Assembly (NCBI RefSeq): GCF_900119315.1
Contig: NZ_LT827010.1
Location: 3,319,001-3,383,000 of the forward strand
DNA: 64,000 nucleotides
Direction: 5' to 3'
From: Actinoplanes sp. SE50/110
GTDB lineage: Bacteria; Actinomycetota; Actinomycetes; Mycobacteriales; Micromonosporaceae
Each line of letters starts with the position of its first letter. Position 1 is the stretch's first letter. Under the pieces are notes generated by a model. It was not told the origin of the DNA, searched no databases, and saw only the letters and a program-made list of their open reading frames with translations. Made by a program: the position numbers and the translations under genes. Shown in pieces: positions 9,033 to 17,306 of the stretch.

Positions 9033-9050
9033 CGGTCCCGATCAGGACCG
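9033..9050. promoter_or_regulatory. Inverted repeat upstream of the carboxypeptidase gene
   Basis: CGGTCC and GGACCG are separated by six bases, 34-51 bp upstream of the carboxypeptidase start at 8999. It could be an operator or an mRNA leader hairpin. No regulator is implied by the neighbours. Confidence 0.35.
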
Positions 9051-9109
9051 AAAAGGTTGCAAGAATCCGCACCCCTTGCAGCCCGACCCGACCACCACCC
9101 GCCGTCCCG

Positions 9110-9320
9110 CCGGCCGACTACCATCCGCCGGCCGGCTCCGTCCCCGCCTGCCGCCTTCGTCCCGCCCGCCGAGTGTGACCCGCCAGCCGGGTGTGACCCG
9201 CCAGCCGGGTGTGACCCGCTTGCCGGCTTGGTCACGCCGGCCGGCTTCGTTCCGCCAGCCAGGTGTCCGCTTGCCGGCTTTATCCCGCTTGCCGGCTTCG
9301 CCCCGCCGGCCGAGTATGTC
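9110..9320. repeat. Degenerate tandem repeat, 18-bp unit
   Basis: Successive variants of GTGTGACCCGCCAGCCGG fill this stretch. Three consecutive copies from 9173 are nearly identical and later ones drift to CTT(T/C)xxxCCGCTTGCCGG. There is no credible gene. Confidence 0.75.
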
Positions 9321-9484
9321 GCGCCAGTCGACTCCGTCCCATCCCAGCGGCGCCGAGCGGTGCAGTCCGGCCCGCGCCGTGCCCGGGCCCGTCCCGGGCT
9401 GCGCCGCCCGGTGCGCCTTGCGTTGGCAGCCGGCTTGCGCTCCGGTGCGGTTTGCCGACTGGTGTTCTATGAGGCTCGCCGAGC

Positions 9485-9620
9485 GGCCGAGTGGGCCGTG
9501 CAGGCCGAGTGGGCCGTGCAGGCCGAGTGGGCCGTGCAGGCCGAGTGGGCCGTGCGGGCCGTGTAGGCCGAGTCGGCCGTGCGAGCGGAGTGGGCCCTGC
9601 GAGCCGAGCGGGCCGAGCGG
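9485..9620. repeat. Tandem repeat, 18-bp unit, about 4 perfect plus degenerate copies
   Basis: GGCCGAGTGGGCCGTGCA repeats without change from 9485 for three units, then with small changes to about 9620. The block lies immediately 3' of the membrane protein gene that ends at 9637. Confidence 0.85.
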
Positions 9621-9636
9621 CGCCGGCAGACGCGTT

Positions 9637-10014
9637 TTAGTTGGGGGTGAAGAGGCCTTCGATGCCGACGATGATGGCGATCACGCCGAAGATCGCGATG
9701 ACCAGTGCCCGGCCTGCGGGTTCGGCCGGTCCCGGAGCCTCCAGAATTCGGCGCCCGGTGAACTTTTCCCAGGTCAGTAGCAGCCCCACGGCGATTCCGA
9801 CCACCTCGAAGTGCCAGATGTGCCCCTCGAAGAGGTGCACGATCAGGAAGTAGCCCGCCGCGATCAGCGCCACGATGCCGATCAGCCAGGCCCAGCGGGC
9901 GACCCGGTCGGTGAAGCGCTCCAAGTTGTCGCCCACGTTCGGCAGGCGGCGCAACAGGGGGATCGCCAGCAGCAGGCCGCCGAGGATGTTGCAGAGATCG
10001 AGCAGGAACGCCAT
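9637..10014 (-). CDS. Small integral membrane protein, four helices
   Basis: A 125-residue protein with four predicted transmembrane helices, around residues 8-22, 42-62, 68-83 and 103-120. Between helices 1 and 2 is a charged stretch ([20 protein letters not shown]), and after helix 3 a short loop (TWEKFTGRR). It is well conserved in character (clean hydrophobicity pattern, strong codon bias), but I do not recognise the family. The ATG at 10014 is the first start before the hydrophobic helix. It is probably monocistronic. Repeats follow the stop, and a possible mobile-element relic lies upstream. Confidence 0.75.
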   Translation of the reverse strand: MAFLLDLCNILGGLLLAIPLLRRLPNVGDNLERFTDRVARWAWLIGIVALIAAGYFLIVHLFEGHIWHFEVVGIAVGLLLTWEKFTGRRILEAPGPAEPAGRALVIAIFGVIAIIVGIEGLFTPN

Positions 10015-10076
10015 GGCGGAGAGCGTAATGGGAGCGATCCCAGCCCGCTACTCGAGCGCTGATCACTTACGGACTT

Positions 10077-10300
10077 CGGTGGCCGAGCTGGTCAAACGCC
10101 GAGCTTTCCGTCCGCGCCCCGGGGATCGAGAGAGGAGGCCGTCAGTGCCCGCGGGCCGGTGGAATCGGCCGGCTTCAAGGCGACGGCGTTGGTCTCCGGA
10201 AGCCGCGATGGAGCGGCAAGGGTGAAGAGGCAAGGGCGTAAGTAGGCCGGAGCCCTCGTGGCGTCGACGAGGCCAAGCCGCCCCTGCGCAGCAGGGGCGG
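10077..10300 (+). mobile_element. Possible relic of an IS200/IS605-type (tnpB) 3' end, with terminal hairpin
   Basis: The stretch reads like the GC-rich 3' tail found after actinobacterial tnpB genes: a segment around GGTGGAATCGGCCGGCTTCA (10158-10178), a phrase around GGTCTCCGGAAGCCGCG, an open C-terminal frame ending in KRQGRK and stop at about 10240, then at 10278-10300 a perfect 10-bp hairpin (CCGCCCCTGC, 3-base loop, GCAGGGGCGG) followed by GAATCGC. No transposase body is present. The resemblance is from memory and needs a nucleotide search. Confidence 0.3.
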
Positions 10301-10652
10301 GAATCGCCCGGTGGGTGGGGCTCTGGGCGTGCACATGGTGGTCTATCGGGTGGGGTGGGGTGGGGTGGCGGCGCGTTCGGAGGGGCGCGGTGGTTTGGCG
10401 GGTGAGGGAGGGGTGGGGCTGATGAGCGTTAGGCGTGATCGCGGTGGTGTGTCGGGTCAGGGATCGGTGGGTCGTGTGGGCGTTGGGCGTGGGAGCGGTG
10501 GTGTCAGGTAGGTCGTGTGGGCGTTGGCCGTGGGCGCGCTGGTTTGGCGGGTCAGGCAGCGGAGGTCGGTGAGGCGTGGGGCGTGGGCGGGGCGCTCTGT
10601 CGGGCCAGGGAGCCGCGGGGTGCGGGGCGTTGGCCGTGGGCACGATGGTTTG
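10301..10652. repeat. Degenerate G/T-rich repeats 3' of the NAD-kinase-like gene
   Basis: Variants of a unit of about 45-50 bp containing GTGTGGGCGTTGGCCGTGGG and GGTTTGGCGGGTCAGG recur to the stop codon of the leftward gene at 10653. Frames across it are strongly low-complexity in both directions, so I call no gene here. Confidence 0.55.
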
Positions 10653-11534
10653 TCAGACCAGCGAGAGGTGGCGCGGGGCGAGGCTGACTCGGACGCGCTG
10701 GCCCCAGGAGAGCTCCAGGGCGTCGGACTCCAGGCCGTCGGCGAAGACGACCAGGCGTTCGCTTTCGCTGGTCAGCTCCAGCTCCTGACCGGTGGTGAGA
10801 AGGCCGGAGACGCAACTGACGCCGGTGACCGGGGAGGGCCACGCCTCGCGGACGAACCAGCACAGGGCCGGGTCGGCCGGGGCTGGCAGGGGAGGGGCGG
10901 TGGCGCGGTCGCGGGCGATCGAGGCGCACCAGCCGGTGGCGCCGGTGCCGGTGCCGACGATCAGGCCGGAGGAGGACTGGCGCTCGCGGGTGCCGTCCGG
11001 GGTGGTGATCACGTATCGGGCGGACTGATGGCCGGCGTGACCGATGTAGATCTCGTTGAGGCCGGCCAGCTCCTGTCCGTCGTCGAGCCGGGCGACCACC
11101 ATGGTGCGCTGCTGGCGGGGCAGGCTGCCGCGGAGCAGCCGGCCGACCGCCGTCGCGGGGTGGCGGACCAGGACACCGGGGTTGCGGCCGGGCTCCGGGT
11201 CGACGCCGATCACCGGCTGGCCGTCGAGATATTTCGCGACGTTGGCGACCAGACCGTCCTGCCCGACGGCGATGACCACGTCCTCCGGGGCGAACAGGAA
11301 GCGCGGCAGGTCGGCGCGCTCGACGTGGCCGCGCCGCCAGTCGGCCGGGATGGCGGCCCCGACCTGGGTCAGTGCCTCCCGCAGCGCCTCGTGCCGGGTG
11401 GACACCTCGTCGAGGTCTCGGCCGCGCTGTTTCAGGAAGTAGGCCGCGGCGCCGCGGGTGCCGTGCCGGGCGAGCAGCTCATCGAGCTCGCTGCGCCGCG
11501 ACACGATCACCACGCGGGGGGTCAAGGTGCTCAC
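10653..11534 (-). CDS. NAD(+)/ATP-NAD kinase-like protein
   Basis: A 293-residue protein of the NAD kinase / diacylglycerol kinase-like superfamily. The glycine-rich nucleotide motif, usually GGDGT, reads [13 protein letters not shown]. The NE motif is LNEIYIG. The conserved loop that binds NAD is [16 protein letters not shown] at 11534 is chosen because GGAGG lies eight bases before it. The changed first motif suggests altered phosphate donor or NAD-binding use, so it may not be the housekeeping kinase. It lies 185 bp downstream of the SPFH gene on the same strand and probably belongs to the unit controlled by the facing Nudix regulator. Confidence 0.75.
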   Translation of the reverse strand: MSTLTPRVVIVSRRSELDELLARHGTRGAAAYFLKQRGRDLDEVSTRHEALREALTQVGAAIPADWRRGHVERADLPRFLFAPEDVVIAVGQDGLVANVAKYLDGQPVIGVDPEPGRNPGVLVRHPATAVGRLLRGSLPRQQRTMVVARLDDGQELAGLNEIYIGHAGHQSARYVITTPDGTRERQSSSGLIVGTGTGATGWCASIARDRATAPPLPAPADPALCWFVREAWPSPVTGVSCVSGLLTTGQELELTSESERLVVFADGLESDALELSWGQRVRVSLAPRHLSLV

Positions 11535-11719
11535 CAGAAGATCCTCCAATACCGCTCGTCACCATGGGCCCGCGGCGAGCCGGCCGCCGGCCGCGGATCG
11601 GGCCCGAGCAGTCCGGCCGGCGCGCCGGGACTGCTCAGGCGGCAGGCCGCCCGCGCAGGCTGATCAGCGTGCCGGGGTTGCCTGCGCGGTGGTCCATTTG
11701 ATCAGCCCGCTGAGGGTGG

Positions 11720-12745
11720 TCAGGAGCCGATGCGGCCGAGGAGCCTGGTGAGCATGTCCGGGGTGACGGTGAGCTCGCCGATCGCCGGGAGGTGCTGGGC
11801 CAGCTCGCGCAGGGCCAGCGCCTGCAGCACCTCGGGCGGCAGGTCCCGGTAGGCCGCGAGGCGGGCCGCCTCGGCCTCCGCCTCGGCGAGGCCGACGACC
11901 CGGGCGCCGGCCGCCCGGGCCTCGTCGCGCAGCCGCTCGGCGTCGGCCTCGGCGCTCGCCGCGAGCCGCGCCCGCTCGGCCTCGCCCTGGGCTGCCACCA
12001 GCTGCGACTCGGCGTCCAGCTCGGCGCCACGGCGGGCGTTGGCGCCGTGCTGCTCGACCAGGTGCTGCTCCTGCCGGGCGAGCTCGATCTTGCTCTGCAG
12101 CTCGTTCTCCGCGATGGAGCGTTCCTGCTGGACGGCGTGCGCCCGCCGGGCGTAGGTGGCCCGGTCGGCGTCCTGCTGCACCTTTTCCCGGGTGGGGGTC
12201 TGCAGCGCGCGCTCCAGGTCGGGCTCGGGACGGATCGCCACCACCCGGGCGCTGACCACGGTCACCCCGGTCTCGGCCAGCCGCGGGTCGGTGGCCAGCG
12301 CGTCGGCGACGCCCTGGCGGACCGGGGCGATGCCGGTGGTCAGCGTCTCGGCGAGCGGCAGCCGGGCGATCAGGTCGAGCGCGGGCTGCTGGGCCAGCTC
12401 GGCGAGCAGTGTGGCGACCTGGTCGAGGGGCTGACCGTGCCACTGTCCCCGGTAGGGGTCGATGGAGAAGTCGAGCCGGGACGCTGCGGCGGCCGGGTCG
12501 CTGAACCGGTAGGTCACCGTGGCCTGCACGGTCACGTCGGCGAAGTCCTCGGTGCGGGCGTGGAACAGCAGGGGCAGCTCGCGGTCGTCGACCGGCACCT
12601 CGGAGAGGACCGCGGTGAGCGGCCGATACCAGAAGGCGAGCCCGGTGCCGGCGCGCTTGGCCCGGCCCCGCACGGTGTAGCTGACCCAGCTGGTCGGGGC
12701 GGAGCGCAGGTGGCGCAGGTGCAGGCGGCGCTTGATGTCGGCCAT
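11720..12745 (-). CDS. SPFH/Band 7 domain protein
   Basis: A 341-residue protein. Residues about 25-190 look like a Band 7/SPFH domain (VQATVTYRFSDPAAAA, GVTVVSARVVAIRPEPDLERAL). Next is a long Ala/Glu/Arg coiled coil (about 195-290) and a C-terminal segment, PPEVLQALALRELAQHLP. It lacks an obvious N-terminal transmembrane helix, so membrane association would be peripheral or via oligomers. ATG at 12745 is preferred because AGGAAGGA sits eight to nine bases upstream. An in-frame GTG at 12772 is the alternative and would make a leaderless mRNA. It is transcribed from the divergent operator region and followed by the NAD-kinase-like gene. Confidence 0.8.
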   Translation of the reverse strand: MADIKRRLHLRHLRSAPTSWVSYTVRGRAKRAGTGLAFWYRPLTAVLSEVPVDDRELPLLFHARTEDFADVTVQATVTYRFSDPAAAASRLDFSIDPYRGQWHGQPLDQVATLLAELAQQPALDLIARLPLAETLTTGIAPVRQGVADALATDPRLAETGVTVVSARVVAIRPEPDLERALQTPTREKVQQDADRATYARRAHAVQQERSIAENELQSKIELARQEQHLVEQHGANARRGAELDAESQLVAAQGEAERARLAASAEADAERLRDEARAAGARVVGLAEAEAEAARLAAYRDLPPEVLQALALRELAQHLPAIGELTVTPDMLTRLLGRIGS

Positions 12746-12774
12746 CGGGGGGTCCTTCCTCGTTTTCGTCACGA

Positions 12775-12805
12775 TGACGATAAAGCCTGCGAGCTATTAT
12801 CGTCA
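12775..12805. promoter_or_regulatory. Divergent operator: perfect 9-bp inverted repeat overlapping both promoters
   Basis: TGACGATAA (12775-12783) and TTATCGTCA (12797-12805) are exact reverse complements separated by 13 bp. On the plus strand TATTAT (12795-12800) is seven bases before the ATG at 12808, a leaderless -10. On the minus strand TTGACG (12806-12801), an 18-bp spacer and TATCGT (12782-12777) form a promoter for the SPFH gene. A protein bound here would block both directions. Confidence 0.75.
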
Positions 12806-12807
12806 AC

Positions 12808-13500
12808 ATGACCCTTAATGCGATGGCGGTCACGGTCGACCTGGTCCTGCTCACCATCCGGCAGCAGCGGCTGCAGGTGCTGCTGGTCCGCCGCGGTATC
12901 GAGCCCTTCCGGGGCGGCTGGGCGCTGCCCGGCGGGTTCGTCCTCGACGACGAGGACCTCGACGACGCCGCCCGCCGCGAGCTGCGCGAGGAGACCGGGG
13001 TCGACGCGGTCGCCGGTCACCTGGAGCAGCTCGGGACCTATGGGCGGCCCGGCCGCGACCCGCGCGGGCGGGTGGTGACGGTGGCCTATCTCGCGATGCT
13101 CCCCGACCTGCCGGCCCCGGTCGCCGGCAGCGACGCCGCCGGGGCCGCCTGGCGGCCGGTCGACGAGGCCGGCGACCTCGCCTTCGACCACGACCGGATC
13201 CTGGCCGACGGCGTCGAGCGGGCCCGTGCCAAGCTGGAGTACACACCGCTCGCCACGGCGTTCTGCCCGCCCGAGTTCACCGTGGCCGATCTGCGGGTGG
13301 TTTACGAGTCGGTCTGGCAGGTGCAGTTCGACCCACGCAACTTCCATCGCAAGGTGACCACCGCGGAGGATTTCATCGAGCCGACCGGCCACAGCGTGAC
13401 CCGCGAGCGCGGTCGCCCGGCCCAGCTGTTCCGCCGCGGCCACGCGCCGCTGCTGCACCCGCCGCTGCTGCGCCCGGGCAGTCTCGGCCAAAAGTCGTAG
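12808..13500 (+). CDS. NrtR-like Nudix-domain transcriptional regulator
   Basis: A 230-residue protein. The Nudix box is complete (GGFVLDDEDLDDAARRELRE, then ETGV, residues about 42-64). After about residue 145 comes a winged-helix-like C-terminal domain (FTVADLRVVYESVWQ, NFHRKVTT), the arrangement of NrtR-type regulators, which sense ADP-ribose or related NAD metabolites with the Nudix domain and bind DNA with the tail. Because the box is intact it could also hydrolyse its ligand. There is no room for a ribosome site between the palindrome and the ATG; the mRNA is probably leaderless. It is divergent from the SPFH/NAD-kinase-like genes, which are its likely targets along with itself. Confidence 0.85.
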   Translation: MTLNAMAVTVDLVLLTIRQQRLQVLLVRRGIEPFRGGWALPGGFVLDDEDLDDAARRELREETGVDAVAGHLEQLGTYGRPGRDPRGRVVTVAYLAMLPDLPAPVAGSDAAGAAWRPVDEAGDLAFDHDRILADGVERARAKLEYTPLATAFCPPEFTVADLRVVYESVWQVQFDPRNFHRKVTTAEDFIEPTGHSVTRERGRPAQLFRRGHAPLLHPPLLRPGSLGQKS

Positions 13501-13590
13501 GGGTGATGCCGCCTCCTCACCATCCGGCAGATGCACAGCTGTTGCACAGGCACGGCATGCTGCGATGTGCACGGCTCGGGGGAGGCATGG

Positions 13591-15555
13591 ATGACGATGG
13601 TGATGGAACGGACGGCTGAGGTGCGGCCGCTGCCGCAGCGGTGGGTGCGCCCGCCGTCGTCGCGTCGTGTGGTGGCACGGGTCGTGCAGTTCGTCGGCGC
13701 GGTCAGCGCGGTGTCCTCGGTGCTGCCCCCACGGCACCACCAGGTGGCGCTGCTGGCCGGCATGATCCCGACGACCGGGCTGCTCACCGCGCGGGTGGCC
13801 TCCGGGGTGGTCGGCGTGCTGCTGGTCTATCTCGGTTCCGGGCTGCGCCGCGGCAAGCGCCGGGCCTGGCAGGTCGCGCTCACCCTGTCGCTGATCGCGA
13901 TCGGCCTGCACCTGGTCAAGGGCGGGCTGATCCCGATGGCGGTGGCCGGCGGGATCGTGGCACTGCTGCTGTCGCGCCGCCACGAGTTCACCGCCGAGGG
14001 CGATCCGCGCAATCGGTGGCGGGCGGCGCGCGCCTGTGCCACGTTCCTCTCCGCGGGCTTCGCCCTCGGTTTCGCCGAGATCGCCGTACGCGTCGATCAC
14101 CTCACCGGCCGCCCCGGCGTGCTCAGCTGGGCGGCCCACGCGCTGCTCGGACTGGTCGGGATCACCGGCCCGGTCCACTTCGTCTCGCCGCTGGCCGATC
14201 TCACGGTGACGGTGACCACCGGGGCGTTCGGGCTGCTGGCGTTCGCCTCGGCCGCGCTCCTGCTGCTGCGGCCCAGCACCGGGGCGGCCGCGTCGCCCGG
14301 TGACGACCCGGCGCGGCTGCGCGCCGTGCTCGACCGGCACGGCGACGGCGACTCGCTCGGCTATTTCGCGCTGCGCAGCGACAAGCAGCTGGTCTGGGCG
14401 CCGTCCGGCCGGGCCGCGGTGGCCTACCGGGTGGTCAACGGGGTGAGCCTGGCCTCCGGTGACCCGCTCGGGCTGCCGTCGGAGTGGCCGCAGGCGATCG
14501 GGCAGTGGCTGGCCGACTGCGCCCGGCACGGCTGGACCCCGGCCGTGCTGGCCTGCGGCACCGCCGGTGGCCGGGCGTATCAGAAGACCGGGCTCGACGT
14601 CATCGAGCTGGGTGACGAGGCGATCGTCGACGTGGCCGGGTTCTCGCTGGACGGGCGGCCGATGCGGGGGGTGCGGCAGGCGGTCGCCCGGATCCGCCGG
14701 GCCGGCTACACCTGCGCCGTGCTGCGCCAGCGCGATCTGCCGGCGGAGACGCTGGCCGAGGCGGTGGCGTGCGCCAACGCGCTGCGCGACGGCAAGGTGG
14801 AGCGCGGCTTCTCGATGGCCCTGTCCCGGCTCGGCGATCCGGGCGACGGCGACTGCGTGCTGGTCCTCTGCCGCGACGAGGAGGGCACGCTGCGCGGGCT
14901 GCTGCAGCTGGTGCCGTGGGGACGGCGGGGGCTGTCGCTGGACCTGATGCGCGGTGACCGGACGGCGCCGAACGGGCTGACCGAACTGATGATCGTCTCG
15001 GCGATCGAGGCGGCGCCCGGGTTCGGGGTGGCCCGCATCTCGCTGAATTTCGCGGTGCTGCGCTCGGTGTTCGCCCGGGCCGAGGAGCTGGGCGCCGGGC
15101 CGGTGATCCGGCTGTGGAGCCGGGTGCTCAGGGCGGCGTCGCGGCTGTGGCAGATCGAGTCGCTGTACCGGGCCAACGCCAAGTATCAGCCGGACTGGCA
15201 GCCCCGCTTCCTCTGCTTCCCCTCGGCCCGCGACCTGCCCCGGATCGCGATCGCCGCCCTGCGTGCCGAGTCGTTCCTCCCCACCGGCGGCCCCTCCTCG
15301 ATCGCAGCCTGCCCCGCCACACCGCCGGCCCAGGTCGCCGAGGGCTCGGCGACGCAGAAGGCGCAGGTCGCTGAGGGCTCGGCGACGCAGAAGGTGCAGG
15401 TCGCTGAGGGCTCGGCGACGCAGAAGGTGCAGGTCGCTGAGGGCTCGGTCGACGGATCGGCCACACCGCCCGCCGACCCCGCGGGGGGAGCGGCCACCCC
15501 ACCCGGGCCCGCACCCGGACCTGTCCCCGGCGGCCCCGCCGGGGACGGCTCGTGA
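13591..15555 (+). CDS. MprF/LysX-type membrane protein with DUF2156 phosphatidylglycerol lysyltransferase domain
   Basis: A 654-residue protein. The first 230 residues hold about six transmembrane helices. Residues about 255-560 form the DUF2156 (MprF C-terminal, double GNAT-like) domain: LGYFALRSDKQLVWAPSGRA, AYRVVNGVSLASGDPLG, and later NGLTELMIVSAIE and ARISLNFAVLRSVF. Such proteins transfer an amino acid from aminoacyl-tRNA to phosphatidylglycerol at the inner membrane face, changing surface charge. There is no lysyl-tRNA synthetase module as in LysX. The last 90 residues are low complexity with an 11-residue repeat (QVAEGSATQK) in four copies. The start at 13591 has GGGGGAGG five bases upstream. 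It heads a three-gene overlapping operon. Confidence 0.85.
   Translation: MTMVMERTAEVRPLPQRWVRPPSSRRVVARVVQFVGAVSAVSSVLPPRHHQVALLAGMIPTTGLLTARVASGVVGVLLVYLGSGLRRGKRRAWQVALTLSLIAIGLHLVKGGLIPMAVAGGIVALLLSRRHEFTAEGDPRNRWRAARACATFLSAGFALGFAEIAVRVDHLTGRPGVLSWAAHALLGLVGITGPVHFVSPLADLTVTVTTGAFGLLAFASAALLLLRPSTGAAASPGDDPARLRAVLDRHGDGDSLGYFALRSDKQLVWAPSGRAAVAYRVVNGVSLASGDPLGLPSEWPQAIGQWLADCARHGWTPAVLACGTAGGRAYQKTGLDVIELGDEAIVDVAGFSLDGRPMRGVRQAVARIRRAGYTCAVLRQRDLPAETLAEAVACANALRDGKVERGFSMALSRLGDPGDGDCVLVLCRDEEGTLRGLLQLVPWGRRGLSLDLMRGDRTAPNGLTELMIVSAIEAAPGFGVARISLNFAVLRSVFARAEELGAGPVIRLWSRVLRAASRLWQIESLYRANAKYQPDWQPRFLCFPSARDLPRIAIAALRAESFLPTGGPSSIAACPATPPAQVAEGSATQKAQVAEGSATQKVQVAEGSATQKVQVAEGSVDGSATPPADPAGGAATPPGPAPGPVPGGPAGDGS
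15330..15452 (+). repeat. In-frame 33-bp tandem repeat, about 3.7 copies
   Basis: Units encoding (A/V)QVAEGSATQK are repeated in the C-terminal tail of the DUF2156 protein. The unit is a multiple of three, so copy number can change without breaking the frame. Confidence 0.85.
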
Positions 15556-16220
15556 GACTGACCGGCCTGCCGCTGCTGCTGCTCACCGCCCTCCTGCTGA
15601 TCGTCGTCGCCGCCGCCACCGCGCGCTGGTGGCGCTCGGCGGCGGTCCGGATCACCGGCCTGATCCTGGCCGAGGTGCTGGTGGTGGCCGGTGCGGGCCT
15701 GATCGCCAACCGCAGCCAGAACTTCTATCCGACCTGGCAGGCGCTCGCCGGCCACGTCCCGCCGGTGGCGGTGGCGGCCAGCACCGGCGCCGGCCGGCTC
15801 GACGCGCGGCTGGCCGCCGGCGGCCCGATCGCCTGGTCACCGCCCGAGGCGGCCGGCTGGCACCTGGCCGCCGCGCCGGTCCTGGTGGCCTCCCCGGAGT
15901 ACACCCGGGCCCCCGACCGCCTGTTCCCGGTCGTCGTGGTGCTGTGCGGGGCCGCCGGCGTACCGCGGGTGCAACAGTGGGCCAGCCGGGCGGACCGGGT
16001 GCTGACCGTCATCCTGGTGCCGACCCGCGCGACCTCCGGCAGCGCGCTGGCGAGCCTGCCCAGCAGCCTGCGCCGCGACGCCCGTGCCGGAACCGACGTG
16101 ATCACCCTGCACGACCCGGATCCGGCCGATCTGGACGCGGCCGTGCGTGACCTTCCGGAGCCGCTGGCGGCGCCGCTGTACCTGCCGCCGCCGCGGCTGG
16201 CGCACGAGGTGCGGCCGTGA
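15552..16220 (+). CDS. Membrane-anchored esterase-like protein lacking a catalytic motif
   Basis: A 222-residue protein. Two N-terminal transmembrane helices (about 5-22 and 32-50) are followed by an extracytoplasmic domain beginning SQNFYPTWQALAG. This is closely parallel to the next gene (TETYPTWGTLAG), so the two are paralogues. The second half has a short alpha/beta-hydrolase-like strand (RLFPVVVVLCGAAGV) but no GxSxG nucleophile. It is about 100 residues shorter than its neighbour. GTG start overlaps the upstream stop as GTGA, and its own stop overlaps the next GTG in the same way. Function unknown; possibly a non-catalytic partner of the esterase. Confidence 0.75.
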   Translation: MRLTGLPLLLLTALLLIVVAAATARWWRSAAVRITGLILAEVLVVAGAGLIANRSQNFYPTWQALAGHVPPVAVAASTGAGRLDARLAAGGPIAWSPPEAAGWHLAAAPVLVASPEYTRAPDRLFPVVVVLCGAAGVPRVQQWASRADRVLTVILVPTRATSGSALASLPSSLRRDARAGTDVITLHDPDPADLDAAVRDLPEPLAAPLYLPPPRLAHEVRP

Positions 16221-17203
16221 GGATCGACGCGCCCGCCACGGTCCTGGTCACCGTGGCCTTCACCCTGCTCGCGACGGTGTCGCTGGGCCTGCTCTGGAGG
16301 CGGGCCCGGCTGCTCACCCGGATCGGGCTGGCCGCTCTGGTGCTCGTGCTGGTGACCGGGTCGGCCGGGCTGCAGCTCAACCGGATGACCGAGACCTATC
16401 CGACCTGGGGCACCCTCGCCGGTCTGCCGAGTCCGGAGATGCACATCGGCGAACGGCTGGTCAGCTATCCGGTGCGGGGCCCGGCCAGCGGCCTCGACAT
16501 GACCATGACCGTGTATTTCCCGGCCGCCTACCGGGCGGATCCGCGGCGCCGGTTCCCGGTGATCGAGGCGCTGCACGGGTTTCCCGGCACGCCGTCGACC
16601 TGGGTACGCCGGCTCGACATCGTGCGGCATCTGGATCAGGAGATCGCGTCGGGTCGGATGGCGCCGGCCGTGGTGCTGCTGCCCTATCTGACGCCGCGGC
16701 GGCTGTTGGACACCGAGTGCACCAACCTGGTCGGCGGCCCGCAGACGGAGACCTATCTGACCCGTGACGTGCCCGAGTGGACGATGGCGCACCTGCGGGT
16801 CCGGGCGGACCGGGCGGCGTGGGGCCTGACCGGGTATTCGGCGGGCGGCTTCTGCGCGATGAACCTGCTGCTGCGGCACCCGGACCGGTACGCGGCGGCG
16901 GCCAGCCTGTCCGGTTTCGCCGATCCGGGGATCAAGGTGGGCGACCACAGCGAGGCGACCACGAACAACGTCGCGTGGCGCCTGGAACACCTGCCCCGGC
17001 CGCGGGTGGCGATGTGGATCGGCTGGGCCGCCGACGACCACCTGGCGCGCAGCGGCTCCCGGGAGGTGGTGCAGGCCGCGAAGGCGCCGGTCACCGTGGT
17101 CACCGCGGTGGTGCCGCACGGCGGCCACAGCCATGCGGCCTGGCAGCAGATGGAGGGCCCGGCTTTCGACTGGCTCTCCGCCCATCTGGCCCGCGCCGAA
17201 TAG
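16217..17203 (+). CDS. Membrane-anchored esterase (PF00756-type alpha/beta hydrolase)
   Basis: A 328-residue protein with two N-terminal transmembrane helices and an extracytoplasmic esterase domain of the esterase D/antigen 85 type. Visible features are the strand RFPVIEALHGFPGT with an oxyanion-hole HG, the nucleophile elbow GLTGYSAGGFCAMN, a late Asp in IGWAADDHL, and the catalytic His in VPHGGHSHAAW. Substrate is unknown; antigen-85-like relatives act on cell-envelope acyl chains. It is the third gene of the operon with the DUF2156 protein, which suggests a joint role in envelope lipid or surface modification. Confidence 0.85.
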   Translation: MRIDAPATVLVTVAFTLLATVSLGLLWRRARLLTRIGLAALVLVLVTGSAGLQLNRMTETYPTWGTLAGLPSPEMHIGERLVSYPVRGPASGLDMTMTVYFPAAYRADPRRRFPVIEALHGFPGTPSTWVRRLDIVRHLDQEIASGRMAPAVVLLPYLTPRRLLDTECTNLVGGPQTETYLTRDVPEWTMAHLRVRADRAAWGLTGYSAGGFCAMNLLLRHPDRYAAAASLSGFADPGIKVGDHSEATTNNVAWRLEHLPRPRVAMWIGWAADDHLARSGSREVVQAAKAPVTVVTAVVPHGGHSHAAWQQMEGPAFDWLSAHLARAE

Positions 17204-17306
17204 GGGCCAGACTGATCGAGTACGGCCCTCGACCATGTCGATGCCATGACGGTTCCGGAACCGGAATGTATTGACGCGGGTGTAAAGCGGAAACAATTCT
17301 GGGCGC

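Noticed and set aside
7542-9566. Long plus-strand frame antisense to the carboxypeptidase
   Set aside because: Gly/Arg/Asp low-complexity mirror of the heptad-repeat gene; the opposite strand has a signal peptide and complete M15 motifs.
10092-10643. Minus-strand frame rich in His/Pro/Thr
   Set aside because: Composition reflects the degenerate G/T repeats and there is no domain or ribosome site.
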